From NCBI GenBank assembly GCA_943789485.1, contig CALSUH010000005.1, positions 124,001-188,000 of the forward strand: 64,000 bases of DNA. The letters run 5' to 3'. The position numbers were made by a program, and so were the translations under genes. The stretch is from an uncultured Pseudomonadales bacterium (GTDB taxonomy: Bacteria; Pseudomonadota; Gammaproteobacteria; Pseudomonadales; Pseudohongiellaceae). This document shows, in pieces, positions 9,220 to 18,976 of this stretch (positions within the stretch are counted from its first letter, which is position 1; each line of letters opens with the position of its first letter). The notes under the pieces were generated by a model. That model was not told the DNA's origin, did not search any database, and worked only from the letters and a program-made list of their open reading frames with translations.

Positions 9220-12183
9220 ATGCAAACGCAATCCAATCCAGCGACTAAAAACGAATCCGCACTGAACGACTCCGCTGTGTCTCTCGATGCCCTGCTATAC
9301 AGCGGCGAATTTATCGATCGACACATTGGCCCGAGTAAAGTTCAGATAGAGCAGATGCTGCAAGTACTAAATTTGGAATCGCTAGATGAGCTTATCGCCA
9401 GCACTGTTCCCGAGGCGATAGCCCTAAAAAGCGCCCTGAAATTGGATGGCCCGCTTACTGAAAACGCGGCTCTTGCGAAACTAAAAGCAATCGCTGAACA
9501 GAATGGCACGGCAAAATCATTTATTGGGCTCGGCTACTACGACACCTTCACGCCAAATGTAATCTTGCGCAACGTATTGGAAAATCCTAGTTGGTACACG
9601 GCGTATACACCGTACCAGCCTGAGATCTCGCAGGGTCGCTTAGAGTGTCTGCTCAATTTTCAACAAATGACTCTGGACCTAACCGCAATGGACCTGGCAA
9701 ACGCCTCGCTTCTTGATGAGGCGACTGCCGCGGCGGAAGCAATGTCACTCGCGAAACGTGTAAGTAAGAACCGAACAGCGAATACGTTTTTCGTTGATCA
9801 GCAATGTTTGCCGCAGACCATCGATGTCATAAAGACTAGAGCAGAATGCTTCGGCTTTGAGCTAATCATAGGTGATATCAATGATGCCGATCTGTCCGAA
9901 TTGTTTGGTGCTATTTTCCAGTATCCTGCGGTAACCGGCGAAGTACGGGATCTCACCGAGGTTATCAGCCAGCTGCACGAACACAAAGCAATCGCGATCG
10001 TCGCGGCAGACCTAATGAGCCTGACACTTCTAAAGCCCCCAGGTGAGATGGGAGCAGATGTCGTAACCGGCACCACGCAGCGCTTCGGCGTGCCCATGGG
10101 ATACGGCGGGCCGCATGCTGCTTACTTCGCTACTAAAGAAGACTACAAGCGTGCCGTTCCCGGCCGCATCATCGGCGTCTCCATTGACAAACGTGGGCGC
10201 CAAGCATTTCGTATGGCACTACAGACTCGTGAGCAGCATATACGCCGCGAGAAGGCGAACAGCAATATTTGTACCGCGCAGGTATTATTGGCAAACATTT
10301 CTGCACTTTACGCGATGTATCACGGACCCAAAGGCCTTAAGAATATTGCTCAGCGAATTCACCGACTAACTTCTATAATGGCCGCAGGCTTGCAGAACGC
10401 CGGCATTGAAATAGTAAACGAAAATTTCTTCGATACTCTTACGCTTAAGGTAGATGCTGGAGGTATTGCTGCTATTTTAGATCGAGCGAAAATGAACAAG
10501 ATAAACTTACGTATCGATAGGGTCGAGCAAGACCAGTCAATCGGCATAAGTTTGGACGAGTGTTCCTCCAGTAAAGATGTTGAAATTATTTGGCGGGTAA
10601 TTCTCGGCGATGCGGCACAGAAACTTTCATCTGCCAACATTGACGCGCAAATCGTAAGTGGCGAAAAGGCAGCAGTTATCCCAGACAATCTGATTCGTCA
10701 CAGCGAGTATTTACAACATCACAATTTCAATAGCTATCATAGCGAAACCGAGATGATGCGTTATTTGAAGAAGCTCGAAGACAAAGATATTTCACTTACC
10801 CATTCGATGATCGCATTGGGTTCCTGCACGATGAAACTTAACGCCTCTGCGGAGATGGCCCCAATTAGTTGGCCCGAGTTTGCAAAACCGCATCCGTTCA
10901 CCCCAATAGAACAAATGGCAGGCTACCAACAGATGATCTCCGGCCTTGAAAAAATGCTAGAGGTAATTACCGGTTTCGATGCCGTAAGTATGCAGCCGAA
11001 TTCGGGTGCTCAGGGAGAGTATGCTGGCCTGCTGGCCATCAAGAAATATCTTGTGAGCATCGGTGAGGGTACACGTGATGTATGCCTAATACCGACTTCG
11101 GCACACGGCACCAATCCAGCCAGCGCACAAATGATTGGCATGAAGGTTGTACTCGTTGCCTGCGACGACAATGGCAACATCGATGTTGAAGATCTGCGCA
11201 GCAAAGCTGAAGCAAATACTGATAATCTCGCCGCGTTGATGATTACCTACCCTTCCACACACGGAGTGTATGAAGAAGCCGTGAAGGAAATCTGCCAAAT
11301 AGTTCATGATCATGGTGGGCAAGTATATATGGATGGCGCCAATCTCAATGCGCAGGTTGGAGTCGCGCAGCCCGCTGATATCGGAGCTGACGTCTCTCAC
11401 GTAAACTTGCACAAAACATTCTGTATTCCACATGGTGGCGGTGGCCCAGGTATGGGCCCAATCGGAGTAAAGAAGCACCTCGCTCCGCACGTGGCGAACC
11501 ATTCCCTGATTAAGCTAAACGGCCCAGAAACTAATAATGGCGCGGTTTCTGCCGCTCCTTGGGGCAGCTCCGGAATACTACCAATTTCCTGGATGTACAT
11601 CGCTATGATGGGTGCCGAGGGCCTACTGAAGGCAACTCAGGTCGCAATTCTCAGCGCGAACTATATCGCTATCAGATTGGCCGAGCACTACCCTGTACTC
11701 TATACAGGTCGCAATGGCATGGTGGCTCACGAATGTATTATCGATCTACGTCCGCTCAAACTAAGCTCGGGCATCAGTGAGGAAGATGTCGCTAAGCGGC
11801 TTATGGACTTCGGTTTTCATGCACCAACTATGTCTTTCCCAGTTTCTGGGACGCTGATGATTGAGCCAACAGAAAGTGAGTCGAAGGCGGAGCTAGATAG
11901 ATTCATCGACGCACTGATCCAGATTCGCAAAGAAATCGCAGATGTCGAGTCGGGTAATATCGATGCTGAGAACAATCCGTTAAAAAATGCGCCCCATACC
12001 CTCGCCGACATAATGGATGAGGGTTGGGACAGGCCTTACAGTAAAATGCAGGCCGCCTACCCTAGCCAACCAGAAGACACAGTTGCTTCTAATAAGTACT
12101 GGCCGAGTGTAAACCGCATTGATAACGTATACGGTGATAGGAATTTATTCTGTGCCTGTCCAAGCATTGAAAGCTATGAATAG
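9220..12183 (+). CDS. gcvP: glycine dehydrogenase (decarboxylating), P protein
   Basis: PLP-dependent decarboxylase that starts glycine cleavage by moving the aminomethyl group to lipoyl-GcvH. From Met at 9220 it is about 987 residues, the usual size for the homodimeric fused form, in which an N-terminal half (FIDRHIGPS, then [14 protein letters not shown]) and a C-terminal half are joined. The PLP lysine is in HVNLHKTFC, codon at 11413-11415, followed by the glycine-rich loop [17 protein letters not shown] and [10 protein letters not shown] are further family signatures. An extra seven residues would be added if the ATG at 9199 were used. It is the last gene of gcvT-gcvH-gcvP. Confidence 0.96.
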   Translation: MQTQSNPATKNESALNDSAVSLDALLYSGEFIDRHIGPSKVQIEQMLQVLNLESLDELIASTVPEAIALKSALKLDGPLTENAALAKLKAIAEQNGTAKSFIGLGYYDTFTPNVILRNVLENPSWYTAYTPYQPEISQGRLECLLNFQQMTLDLTAMDLANASLLDEATAAAEAMSLAKRVSKNRTANTFFVDQQCLPQTIDVIKTRAECFGFELIIGDINDADLSELFGAIFQYPAVTGEVRDLTEVISQLHEHKAIAIVAADLMSLTLLKPPGEMGADVVTGTTQRFGVPMGYGGPHAAYFATKEDYKRAVPGRIIGVSIDKRGRQAFRMALQTREQHIRREKANSNICTAQVLLANISALYAMYHGPKGLKNIAQRIHRLTSIMAAGLQNAGIEIVNENFFDTLTLKVDAGGIAAILDRAKMNKINLRIDRVEQDQSIGISLDECSSSKDVEIIWRVILGDAAQKLSSANIDAQIVSGEKAAVIPDNLIRHSEYLQHHNFNSYHSETEMMRYLKKLEDKDISLTHSMIALGSCTMKLNASAEMAPISWPEFAKPHPFTPIEQMAGYQQMISGLEKMLEVITGFDAVSMQPNSGAQGEYAGLLAIKKYLVSIGEGTRDVCLIPTSAHGTNPASAQMIGMKVVLVACDDNGNIDVEDLRSKAEANTDNLAALMITYPSTHGVYEEAVKEICQIVHDHGGQVYMDGANLNAQVGVAQPADIGADVSHVNLHKTFCIPHGGGGPGMGPIGVKKHLAPHVANHSLIKLNGPETNNGAVSAAPWGSSGILPISWMYIAMMGAEGLLKATQVAILSANYIAIRLAEHYPVLYTGRNGMVAHECIIDLRPLKLSSGISEEDVAKRLMDFGFHAPTMSFPVSGTLMIEPTESESKAELDRFIDALIQIRKEIADVESGNIDAENNPLKNAPHTLADIMDEGWDRPYSKMQAAYPSQPEDTVASNKYWPSVNRIDNVYGDRNLFCACPSIESYE

Positions 12184-12202
12184 CAGTAGTAGAAAGGAAG
12201 TG

Positions 12203-12223
12203 GAGCTCGTCTAGTTCGAGCTC
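12203..12223. terminator. inverted repeat between convergent genes, weak terminator candidate
   Basis: A perfect 7-bp stem, GAGCTCG (12203-12209) with CGAGCTC (12217-12223), has a 7-base loop containing the stop codon of the minus-strand gene. It sits between gcvP and a convergent gene. On the plus strand only TTT(CC) follows, so a canonical U-tract is missing and termination is uncertain. Confidence 0.35.
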
Positions 12224-13188
12224 TTTCCATCGATATGCGAATTGCGCATCTTCTTGAGTGATTCTAGTTCGCTCTGAATTCTTTCCAACTTCTCACCAAG
12301 CTGTTTCTTTTCCGCGATAATTTCTTCATCTTCTTTGGATTCGAACTGCTTATAGCTTGAATACAGTTTCATCTCTTCGTGTTTGAGCTGGCCAGATTTA
12401 TATGACTTGAAGTAAGAAACTTGTCGTCTTACAGCGAGGCCAGGTATCAACACGATAGATACTGCAAGAACATAGGGCAGAGAAACCCAAAATAAAAAAA
12501 TAAATTGAACATACCGCTTATGCATAAAAACCCAGGAGATACCGAACATATATATGCTGACCAAAACTCCAACGGCTCCAATTAGACCGCCGAAGAACCA
12601 AAGTGAATCTCCTAGTTTTTTAATACCACCGTTACCATCAGGATCGTTAGGGTCTAATATGTACTGAAGAGTGAGAGCGAATTTTAGATAGAGCACTATC
12701 ACTGCGGTGATTGCTAACAGGCCCATGCCGCTAGCCAACCCGCCTAAAAAAAATCCGAAATAGGCCATCGCCAGAGAGGAGCTTGATTCGAAAAAAACTA
12801 ATGGAATACCTAGAAGATGTCCCACGATGGCGTTTACTACTCCAGACGCTAACCCCACAAGAAGCAACCATTTGTCGCTCATCCACTCATCAACATCCTT
12901 TAATCTGACGGCATACTTACCTTCGATGTCGCGCATCGCATTAAGGTTGCTTCGAAATACATCCGTGGCAACGTAGAGCACGAAAAATGAGGTGGAAATT
13001 ATTAGAGCTAGTGTCCAGAAATTTTCGCTAAAGAAAACTGTTCTATCCGACAGGGAATAATATTGAAGCAGCGCATAGCCGATACCAAAACCGAGTGAAA
13101 TTCCTAACTTGCTCCCATAACCTAACCCACCACTATCACGATAGGGATCGTAAAAAGGATAGAAATTTGACGCCTGCGGCTTAGACAT
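12211..13188 (-). CDS. hypothetical polytopic membrane protein with C-terminal coiled coil
   Basis: I do not recognise a family. From the ATG at 13188 the product is 325 residues. An upstream in-frame TTG at 13263 is possible, but the ATG has a good GAGGG site just before it. The N-terminus has a proline/tyrosine-rich segment (FYPFYDPYRD). Six or seven hydrophobic segments follow, several rich in glycine (GISLGFGIGYALL, FGFFLGGLASGMGLLAI), and the last about 60 residues are a charged heptad-like coiled coil (KKQLGEKLERIQSELESLKK). It is the last gene of the minus-strand run from 18636, so it may belong with the exporter cluster, but the 122-base gap makes that uncertain. Confidence 0.65.
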   Translation of the reverse strand: MSKPQASNFYPFYDPYRDSGGLGYGSKLGISLGFGIGYALLQYYSLSDRTVFFSENFWTLALIISTSFFVLYVATDVFRSNLNAMRDIEGKYAVRLKDVDEWMSDKWLLLVGLASGVVNAIVGHLLGIPLVFFESSSSLAMAYFGFFLGGLASGMGLLAITAVIVLYLKFALTLQYILDPNDPDGNGGIKKLGDSLWFFGGLIGAVGVLVSIYMFGISWVFMHKRYVQFIFLFWVSLPYVLAVSIVLIPGLAVRRQVSYFKSYKSGQLKHEEMKLYSSYKQFESKEDEEIIAEKKQLGEKLERIQSELESLKKMRNSHIDGKSSN

Positions 13189-13310
13189 TTTCCCTCGATT
13201 TAATGGAGCTTGTAGCGAATTATCGTAGCCAGATGAGAGCCAACTTGACACCTTCCCTGCCAAGCTATCTCATCTTTCCATTCCCCTTCAACAACTCCTT
13301 ATTTCATCAT

Positions 13311-13991
13311 TCAGTGGTGGCTTTTTATTGTGCTGATGTCTTCTAGTTTGGTCAACGACCTATTATTCTCTAGCTTAAAAGAAGGTTTGTACTGCAACAA
13401 AGATTGCCCGCAGAGGAACCGATTCCGCAATAACAGATGGTACTCTTCACGAAATGGCCTCGCAATGAAATTTCGATATCGTTGTAGGCCGTTGGTGTCA
13501 ATATTTATGAATTGTCGAACTACTCGATGACGCTTCAAAAAATTTGGCTTGTACGTAAACGCGTTCGCACAATAACTGGAGTAGCCGTACTCCCCTGGGT
13601 GACCTTCGCTGTTAAAGTCGAGCACATGGCGTTCGACAAATTTTTGGCAATCTAGGATAAGCTTGTCATTTGGAATCCGGCATACAAGCGGCTCATTCTG
13701 CCAAGCGAAAACACGGCGCGCGAATCGAATTAAGTAGTATCTACTATAACTATCATTGAGAAATCTAACGAACGAATCAAAGCCCGATGGCGTCGACGGT
13801 GTAAATATCAAAAATAGTTCTTTCTCCATCAAAAGATAAGCATGCAGCTGCACCTGGAATGCATTCTGACAATGCAGGAGACGACGAAGATAGAATTCTT
13901 TGCACGCATCGTCAAAGAATCCAGTACCGAACGCCTTCTCTTTTATGACAGTGAAATAGGCTTTCCCCGGCATTAAGCTTCTAGTAACCAA
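13311..13991 (-). CDS. REP-associated tyrosine transposase-like (Y1) protein lacking catalytic residues
   Basis: The product has 226 residues arranged like Y1/RAYT transposases: an N-terminal strand 'LMPGKAYFTVI', then HAYLLMEKELFLIFTP (50-65), where the family normally reads HAYVLMPNHFHLL, then a helix with RFLNDSYSRYY, and a C-terminal LDCQKFVERH...YGYSSY region. Both HUH histidines are replaced (Glu58 and Phe60), and the usual tyrosine of the YIExNP helix is Phe118. DNA cleavage therefore looks lost. The frame is nevertheless intact, and a strong GGAGG (14002-14006) precedes a TTG start at 13991 by 10 bases, which suggests an expressed, domesticated protein. It follows the ABC exporter gene by 32 bases. 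No flanking REP repeats are visible. Confidence 0.72.
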   Translation of the reverse strand: MVTRSLMPGKAYFTVIKEKAFGTGFFDDACKEFYLRRLLHCQNAFQVQLHAYLLMEKELFLIFTPSTPSGFDSFVRFLNDSYSRYYLIRFARRVFAWQNEPLVCRIPNDKLILDCQKFVERHVLDFNSEGHPGEYGYSSYCANAFTYKPNFLKRHRVVRQFINIDTNGLQRYRNFIARPFREEYHLLLRNRFLCGQSLLQYKPSFKLENNRSLTKLEDISTIKSHH

Positions 13992-14023
13992 TATCTACTC
14001 GCCTCCTTTCAATCGCTGTCTCT

Positions 14024-16129
14024 TCATTTTTCTCCAGCCACTCTTTGCAGCGCATTCTGTGCTCCTAATTCCAGCAAGCAATCAGCTAGGCCAATTAATT
14101 CCGCATTATGGGTTACAAGAATAAGAGTGGTCTTCGAATCGCGAATGCCCGCAATGATCTCACACGCTGCGTTAATGCTTAGATGAGATAACGCTTCATC
14201 CAACACTAATATCTTCGGATGTCGATACAGCGCCCTGGCAAGCAGAACACGTTGTATCTGACCCGCAGAGAGTGCCACTCCCATCTCACCTACCTGTGTA
14301 GTAAACCCCATAGGTAATTTGCTTATGTCATCATAGATACAACTTATCCGGCACGCCGCCTCTAGTCGCTCTGAATTTAACGGTTCCAGCTCTAGGTGAA
14401 CGTTGTAGGCAAGAGAACCCGACAACAAACCGTCTTCGTGGAGCACAGCTGCAACTTGTGACCTGTACTGACTCACTCCGAGCTCAAGGATCGAGCGGCC
14501 ATCAATACGAACCTCACCCGCAGACGGTGTGGCCAAACAAAGCAATAGTTTCAAGAGCGTAGATTTACCGCTTCCGGAATGTCCTGAAATCGCGAAGAAT
14601 TCACCGGCTGTGATGCTAAAGCTAAGGTTCCTAAATAATTCGGGCTGTGCTGGGGAATAACGAAAACTAAGATTGTCCACCTCAATGGCACCGGAAATTC
14701 CTCGCTTGAAAAGGTTGGTATCTTGAAAGCTCTGCTCCGGTTCTTCAAAAATAATATCTGATACTCGATCAAGTTCCAGTCTTAAGAGTCGAATCTCAGT
14801 TAGTTTAGGAAGCATCGCGGCCACTGAGCCGGAGAAATTTTGCTTAAGAAAAACAAAGCTCATCAATTGACCTATGGTCAGTTGGCCACTAAGTATTGCG
14901 GATGAGCCTAGGTAGATCGTCGTAACATGATCTATCCCAAATAAAAGACTATGCAGGGTGCTTAGACTCAGCTGGAGATGTCCGAGTCGATAGCTCGAGT
15001 TAATAAAATAGGCATAGTAGTTCTGCCACTGCGACAAACGCTCAGACTCAATCGCATAATTTTTGGTTACCGCTATGCATCGAATATTTTCCATGAATCG
15101 AGTCTGTTGTTTGGCTCCACTTTGTAGCACCTCCTGTCGATACGATCTTTCCCTAGATATAACCAGAAGACGAATAAGTGACAAAATAGTCACGAAAAGC
15201 AGTGCAACGAATGCCAAAGTCGGACTGTAGAGAAATAGCAGGATAAAGGTTAAGACTGAGAACAAGCCGTCTACTATCACCGTAATCATCTCTTGGGTGA
15301 CGAGCTGTTTGATATTGTCGAGTGAGGAAAATCGGGAAACAATATCACCCATCTCTCTTCTTTCAAAGTACGATAAAGGTAGTCTAAGCAAGTGTGCAAA
15401 GGTGTTACTTACCATGTGAAAGCCCAATTGGCTGGAAAATTGTAGTAGCGCCACTCCTCTAAAATAGGTGACACTTGTCTTGGCTAGAATGACTAGCAAG
15501 AAAAGCAGTGCAACGAGAAAAATAATATCCATATCCCCTTTGCTGAGCCCCTGATCAATCACCAGCTGCAGATAAAGCGGGAAGATAAGCGTCAACACCT
15601 GTAGCAAGAGTGAGAGAAAAAAGACTTGTCTGATGGCTTGGCGAAAGCTAGGAGTTGCCTTGAAAAGCGCCTTCAAAGAAACTTCTTTTGCTTGCCTTTC
15701 CCGCGTGAACGAAATAGTTGGGGACAGTTCAATCGCTATTCCTGTGAAATGGTGGTCCAATTCCGATAGACCATATTTTCGTATGCCCATCGCAGGGTCG
15801 TGAATAACGAATGATTTGCTCGTGATTTTCTTTAATACAACGAAGTGGTCCGTGTCCCAATGTAGGATTGCCGGAAGGGTTAGTAGGCCAATATCTTTGA
15901 GATCAAGTTTAAGAGGCCTTCCTTGAAGATCAAGTCGTAAACCAGCTTGCAGTAAATGTTTTACAGATGCGCCACCGGCCGGCATGCAGAGGCTTTCTCG
16001 CAAGGTACGTATATCTGAAAATTTGCCATAATAGTTGGCAATCATAGCCAGGCAGGCTAAGCCGCATTCAGCCATTTCGTTCTGGAATATCATGGGCACT
16101 GTATCGCGAGACTTGAAAATATCGATCAT
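14024..16129 (-). CDS. C39-peptidase-containing ABC exporter (bacteriocin-type)
   Basis: Peptidase-containing ATP-binding transporter of 701 residues. The N-terminal C39 domain has an intact catalytic set: Gln16, Cys22 in NEMAECGLA, His95 in DTDHFVVL and Asp111 in HDPAMG. About six transmembrane helices follow (about residues 165-440), then an ATPase domain with Walker A GHSGSGKST, signature LSAGQIQR (Ala for the usual second Gly) and Walker B ILVLDEALS. Such exporters normally cut a double-glycine leader and export the peptide. Its ATG overlaps the stop of the upstream HlyD gene (ATGA, 16126-16129), so the two are translationally coupled. No double-glycine precursor gene was found nearby, so the substrate is unknown. 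Confidence 0.93.
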   Translation of the reverse strand: MIDIFKSRDTVPMIFQNEMAECGLACLAMIANYYGKFSDIRTLRESLCMPAGGASVKHLLQAGLRLDLQGRPLKLDLKDIGLLTLPAILHWDTDHFVVLKKITSKSFVIHDPAMGIRKYGLSELDHHFTGIAIELSPTISFTRERQAKEVSLKALFKATPSFRQAIRQVFFLSLLLQVLTLIFPLYLQLVIDQGLSKGDMDIIFLVALLFLLVILAKTSVTYFRGVALLQFSSQLGFHMVSNTFAHLLRLPLSYFERREMGDIVSRFSSLDNIKQLVTQEMITVIVDGLFSVLTFILLFLYSPTLAFVALLFVTILSLIRLLVISRERSYRQEVLQSGAKQQTRFMENIRCIAVTKNYAIESERLSQWQNYYAYFINSSYRLGHLQLSLSTLHSLLFGIDHVTTIYLGSSAILSGQLTIGQLMSFVFLKQNFSGSVAAMLPKLTEIRLLRLELDRVSDIIFEEPEQSFQDTNLFKRGISGAIEVDNLSFRYSPAQPELFRNLSFSITAGEFFAISGHSGSGKSTLLKLLLCLATPSAGEVRIDGRSILELGVSQYRSQVAAVLHEDGLLSGSLAYNVHLELEPLNSERLEAACRISCIYDDISKLPMGFTTQVGEMGVALSAGQIQRVLLARALYRHPKILVLDEALSHLSINAACEIIAGIRDSKTTLILVTHNAELIGLADCLLELGAQNALQRVAGEK

Positions 16130-17388
16130 GTCACCTTGCCCTGCAACCCCAAAATAGGCCTAAAGATGAACTGCAAGAGCGACATTTCCCAGAGCACGAA
16201 ATCTGCCATGAGTGTCGCTCCGCTCTGCAGCCGGTAAAGTGAATCTCCCTGTACCATGGATTCATGTAGCTCTGCGGTTACCTTGAATACAGGCTCGTTA
16301 ATGCCAGCGATTGGCAATACAGTTTCTCTCGGATCCAGCCTAGCCCTTCCAATAGCAACCACCGTGGCCTCATACCGACCGTACAGCCTAAAATCGAATG
16401 CGTCGTATCGAAGCAGGACAGACTGCCCCGTCACTAGCTTTGCCTGCACTGCCGCTGGCACGTAGAGCGTGGCTTGTACCTTCGTGTTAGACGGGTTAAT
16501 AACAAATAGCGGTTGATTCGGCAGTACCGACTTGCCTCTGTCTAATCCCAACTCTGCTACTATACCCGGCCCTTGAGCAACCACCGTGAATAGCGCCTGG
16601 TTGCTCAGGCTCATGATTTTCTGATCGATTACCTGCAGCTCTCGTTGAATCTGCAGGCTGGCCTGTTCTGAATCGAACTGCGCGAGTTGCTCAGCGTTGT
16701 CGAGAGAGTTTAGTTCATAGTCATATTGCAATAACTTTTGTGAGAGCATCTGCCTGCGGCCGAGAAGCTCTAGATGTGCTTGGTGCAGTTGATCGGATTC
16801 ACGAGTCGAACTGTTTCCCGCTTGAAGTAGTGTCGAAACTGCCAGTAGGTTTCGATCACTCAACTGAATTCGAATTGTCAGCAACTCCACTTCCTCCTCA
16901 AGGCTTAGCTTACTACTGTGGACATTCGCAACAGCCAGCCTGCTCCAATGCTTGGACTGTTCCTGTGCCAGTTGCTGAACCTGAGATTTCTTCACTAGTA
17001 ACTCGCGATCGGTGTGCAACTGCTGTATGTTTTCCTGCACAACAGAGGCACCTTCCCCGTTATAAATACCGGTAGACAGTGACGCTAGTATGTCGCCACT
17101 CTCGACTGTTTCGCCTAGGTTAACGTGAATTTTCTCCACTCTCGCCGCAACCACGGAGACAATTTTTTGAACATCCCCGACCGGTTCTAATACTCCTTGC
17201 GCCGCTACTGTTTCCTTATAGGTCGTCTTAGTTAGTAGATACGTCGCGACAAGCAACAGCAGCACCCACAAAACTAGTTGCAACTTGAAGTAGTTCGCCA
17301 GTGCAATCACAGGCGCGGAAGGGGGGCCCAACATTTTGTGAGCAATCGCCCTCTCACGAAACAGGTTGTCTGGGTTCTGCACAGCCAT
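16126..17388 (-). CDS. HlyD-family membrane fusion protein of the C39 exporter
   Basis: Periplasmic adaptor linking an inner-membrane ABC exporter to an outer-membrane channel. From the ATG at 17388 it is 420 residues; an upstream in-frame TTG at 17424 would overlap the ACP gene and is less likely. One transmembrane helix near the N-terminus (VLWVLLLLVATYLL) is followed by a lipoyl-like barrel half (VEKIHVNLGETVESGDILA), a long alpha-helical hairpin of Gln/Leu-rich heptads, and the second barrel half (GIVAELGLDRGKSVLPNQPLFVI). It is coupled to the ABC exporter gene by a 4-base overlap and lies 10 bases after the ACP stop. Confidence 0.9.
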   Translation of the reverse strand: MAVQNPDNLFRERAIAHKMLGPPSAPVIALANYFKLQLVLWVLLLLVATYLLTKTTYKETVAAQGVLEPVGDVQKIVSVVAARVEKIHVNLGETVESGDILASLSTGIYNGEGASVVQENIQQLHTDRELLVKKSQVQQLAQEQSKHWSRLAVANVHSSKLSLEEEVELLTIRIQLSDRNLLAVSTLLQAGNSSTRESDQLHQAHLELLGRRQMLSQKLLQYDYELNSLDNAEQLAQFDSEQASLQIQRELQVIDQKIMSLSNQALFTVVAQGPGIVAELGLDRGKSVLPNQPLFVINPSNTKVQATLYVPAAVQAKLVTGQSVLLRYDAFDFRLYGRYEATVVAIGRARLDPRETVLPIAGINEPVFKVTAELHESMVQGDSLYRLQSGATLMADFVLWEMSLLQFIFRPILGLQGKVT

Positions 17389-17398
17389 TAAATTTTTC

Positions 17399-17647
17399 TT
17401 ATGCTTGACTAATAGATGAAGCAAAGACTTTTACTAAGTCCTCTACCGTAACTAGTGAGGCTAACTCCGCATTACTCAATGTCTTCCCATAGTGAGTTTC
17501 TAATTCGAAAAGGCTCTCTAGTAGATCGAGAGAATCTAGATTAAGCTCACTAAGAATTGTCTCTCGATCGAAGATAGCCCCGTCGCAATGCTCGCGTAGA
17601 CATTGCCTAACACTTGTAACAAGATGTTCATCTATTCGAAAATTCAT
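17399..17647 (-). CDS. acyl carrier protein, cluster-specific
   Basis: An 82-residue acidic four-helix carrier. The phosphopantetheine site is LNLDSLDLLE with Ser39, matching the DSL motif of acyl carrier proteins. It is clearly separate from a fatty-acid synthesis acpP locus, because no fab genes are nearby. It lies between an LpxL-like acyltransferase gene (53 bases upstream) and the HlyD gene (10 bases downstream), all on one strand. This points to an ACP dedicated to feeding an acyl chain to the neighbouring acyltransferase. Confidence 0.85.
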   Translation of the reverse strand: MNFRIDEHLVTSVRQCLREHCDGAIFDRETILSELNLDSLDLLESLFELETHYGKTLSNAELASLVTVEDLVKVFASSISQA

Positions 17648-17700
17648 GCTGGTATTGTTCGTCGCTTTCGATCTGTATTAGTTGTCCATTTCACTGGTTG

Positions 17701-18636
17701 CTAACACCGAGAAATAGCCGCTGTACTCGGCTTAGAGAAATATCCTGGCAACAAGGAGAGAAATCTCCACTGCTCGGGGTTTTCCAGGAAAACAGGCTCG
17801 AAGAACGACACCAAACTCTGCGTAATCCTCTTCGCCCCCATTCGCAGTGTTTCCGAAGGCAACAGTTCCGGCTCGATCTGACCACCTAATTTCAGGTAGC
17901 TAGAATTGCCTGTTGAGTAGTTGATGAAGGGAAGTAGTGGCACTCTGTTCGCAAGCGCAAGGATTGCAGGCCCGATTGAGAACCAAGCCTGCCGATCAAG
18001 AAATTTCACTTCGATAGTTTCATTGAGCCCAGGAGGAACATCACAGAAAAGAAGTAGCGATGCATTGCCCGCTCGGAGTATCCCAGAGAGCTCCAACGAG
18101 TCGGTATCACAAAGCAATAATTCGCTCTTTGGGCCTAGCGCACCGCGGTCAAAGCCTGCAGCCAAATTCGAATAGCAGGCATCACAACTCCTATTCAGAC
18201 TTAATACATATTTGTTTCGCTGGTTGCTATCTAGACTAAACAGACTGGCGGCTCCGTACAGAAAATCGCCACTGTGGAACGAGGTAACAATACGTGAGCG
18301 GCCGTCTTTTTTAATTAGGTTTAGATAGTCTTCGCGCTGCGGCATTTCAAAACCTTCGCAGTAGCGTTGAACGAGTGAGGCTCGTTCCACTTTGTTCCTT
18401 CTCTGCTCAAACCGGCAATTATGACGCCGATTCTTAGCGAGGAGGGAGTTGACAATATTGACCGGTTGCCGAAAGGCATAGGCGATCTGATTTTCATCAT
18501 CGAGAGTAGGCCTCTCAAATAGCGCTTGTGTGAGCGTTTGAAATTTTTGCCCTGCATTTGGGCGTAACTTTTCGAGAAGTAAATGTAGTGGCTCAGATAG
18601 AACCGGATGCTTGTGCTTAAATGCGGAATAGATCAC
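17701..18636 (-). CDS. LpxL/HtrB-like acyltransferase, divergent
   Basis: A 311-residue protein resembling the lipid A late-acyltransferase fold: a basic helical N-terminus, then RIVTSFHSGDFLYGA (115-129) where LpxL has its H(X4)D/E motif, then LLFCDVPPG and AILALANRVPLLPF like the later conserved blocks. Here His121 is present, but the acid expected five residues later is Leu, with Asp124 at +3, so the active site is atypical. No transmembrane anchor is obvious. The start is GTG with AAGGA eight bases upstream. It is the first gene of the run acyltransferase-ACP-HlyD-C39 exporter, suggesting it acylates the exported product or a membrane lipid. The true lpxL is at 26.4 kb. Confidence 0.6.
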   Translation of the reverse strand: MIYSAFKHKHPVLSEPLHLLLEKLRPNAGQKFQTLTQALFERPTLDDENQIAYAFRQPVNIVNSLLAKNRRHNCRFEQRRNKVERASLVQRYCEGFEMPQREDYLNLIKKDGRSRIVTSFHSGDFLYGAASLFSLDSNQRNKYVLSLNRSCDACYSNLAAGFDRGALGPKSELLLCDTDSLELSGILRAGNASLLLFCDVPPGLNETIEVKFLDRQAWFSIGPAILALANRVPLLPFINYSTGNSSYLKLGGQIEPELLPSETLRMGAKRITQSLVSFFEPVFLENPEQWRFLSLLPGYFSKPSTAAISRC

Positions 18637-18706
18637 CAGCGCTGTCCTTAACTGCTCAGTAGTTTCTCCCTAAGTCTAGGACAGCATCTGACTTCTCGCC
18701 AATAGA

Positions 18707-18886
18707 CTATCTAATCAATAGTCTATTCGTACCCTTAATCTGTTCTTCATAAGCACCGCTGCGGCCGTCGACGATATCGTCGTATAGGCTGAATGTATTA
18801 ACCCCAAGAATTACCTCTCCCACGACAATACCCAAATAATCAGTAATTTCCTTGCCCCGCAATGTTGGTGTAGTTGGCCAAATCAT
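18707..18886 (-). pseudogene. truncated YbjQ/UPF0145-family remnant
   Basis: A 59-codon frame from ATG at 18886 to TAG at 18707. The product carries the N-terminal family signature: TTPTLRGKEITDYLGIVVGEV, then ILGVNTF and GRSGAYEEQI. YbjQ-family proteins are about 100-110 residues and continue with a helix and a GANAVV-type strand; here the frame ends after GTNRLLIR and no continuation is visible in other frames before the acyltransferase gene. I read it as a degraded gene; expression of the short peptide is not excluded. It occupies most of the 340-base gap between 18637 and 18976. Confidence 0.72.
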
Positions 18887-18976
18887 GACTGCTAATCTCC
18901 GTTTAACATTCGTTAACCATCTATAGACTTCTAGCCCACAATAGAAAAATTACTGCCAGGTACACGCGTCGAAGCC

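Noticed and set aside
12211..13991. An insertion sequence around the transposase-like gene
   Set aside because: No terminal inverted or target-site repeats are visible and the catalytic residues are missing.
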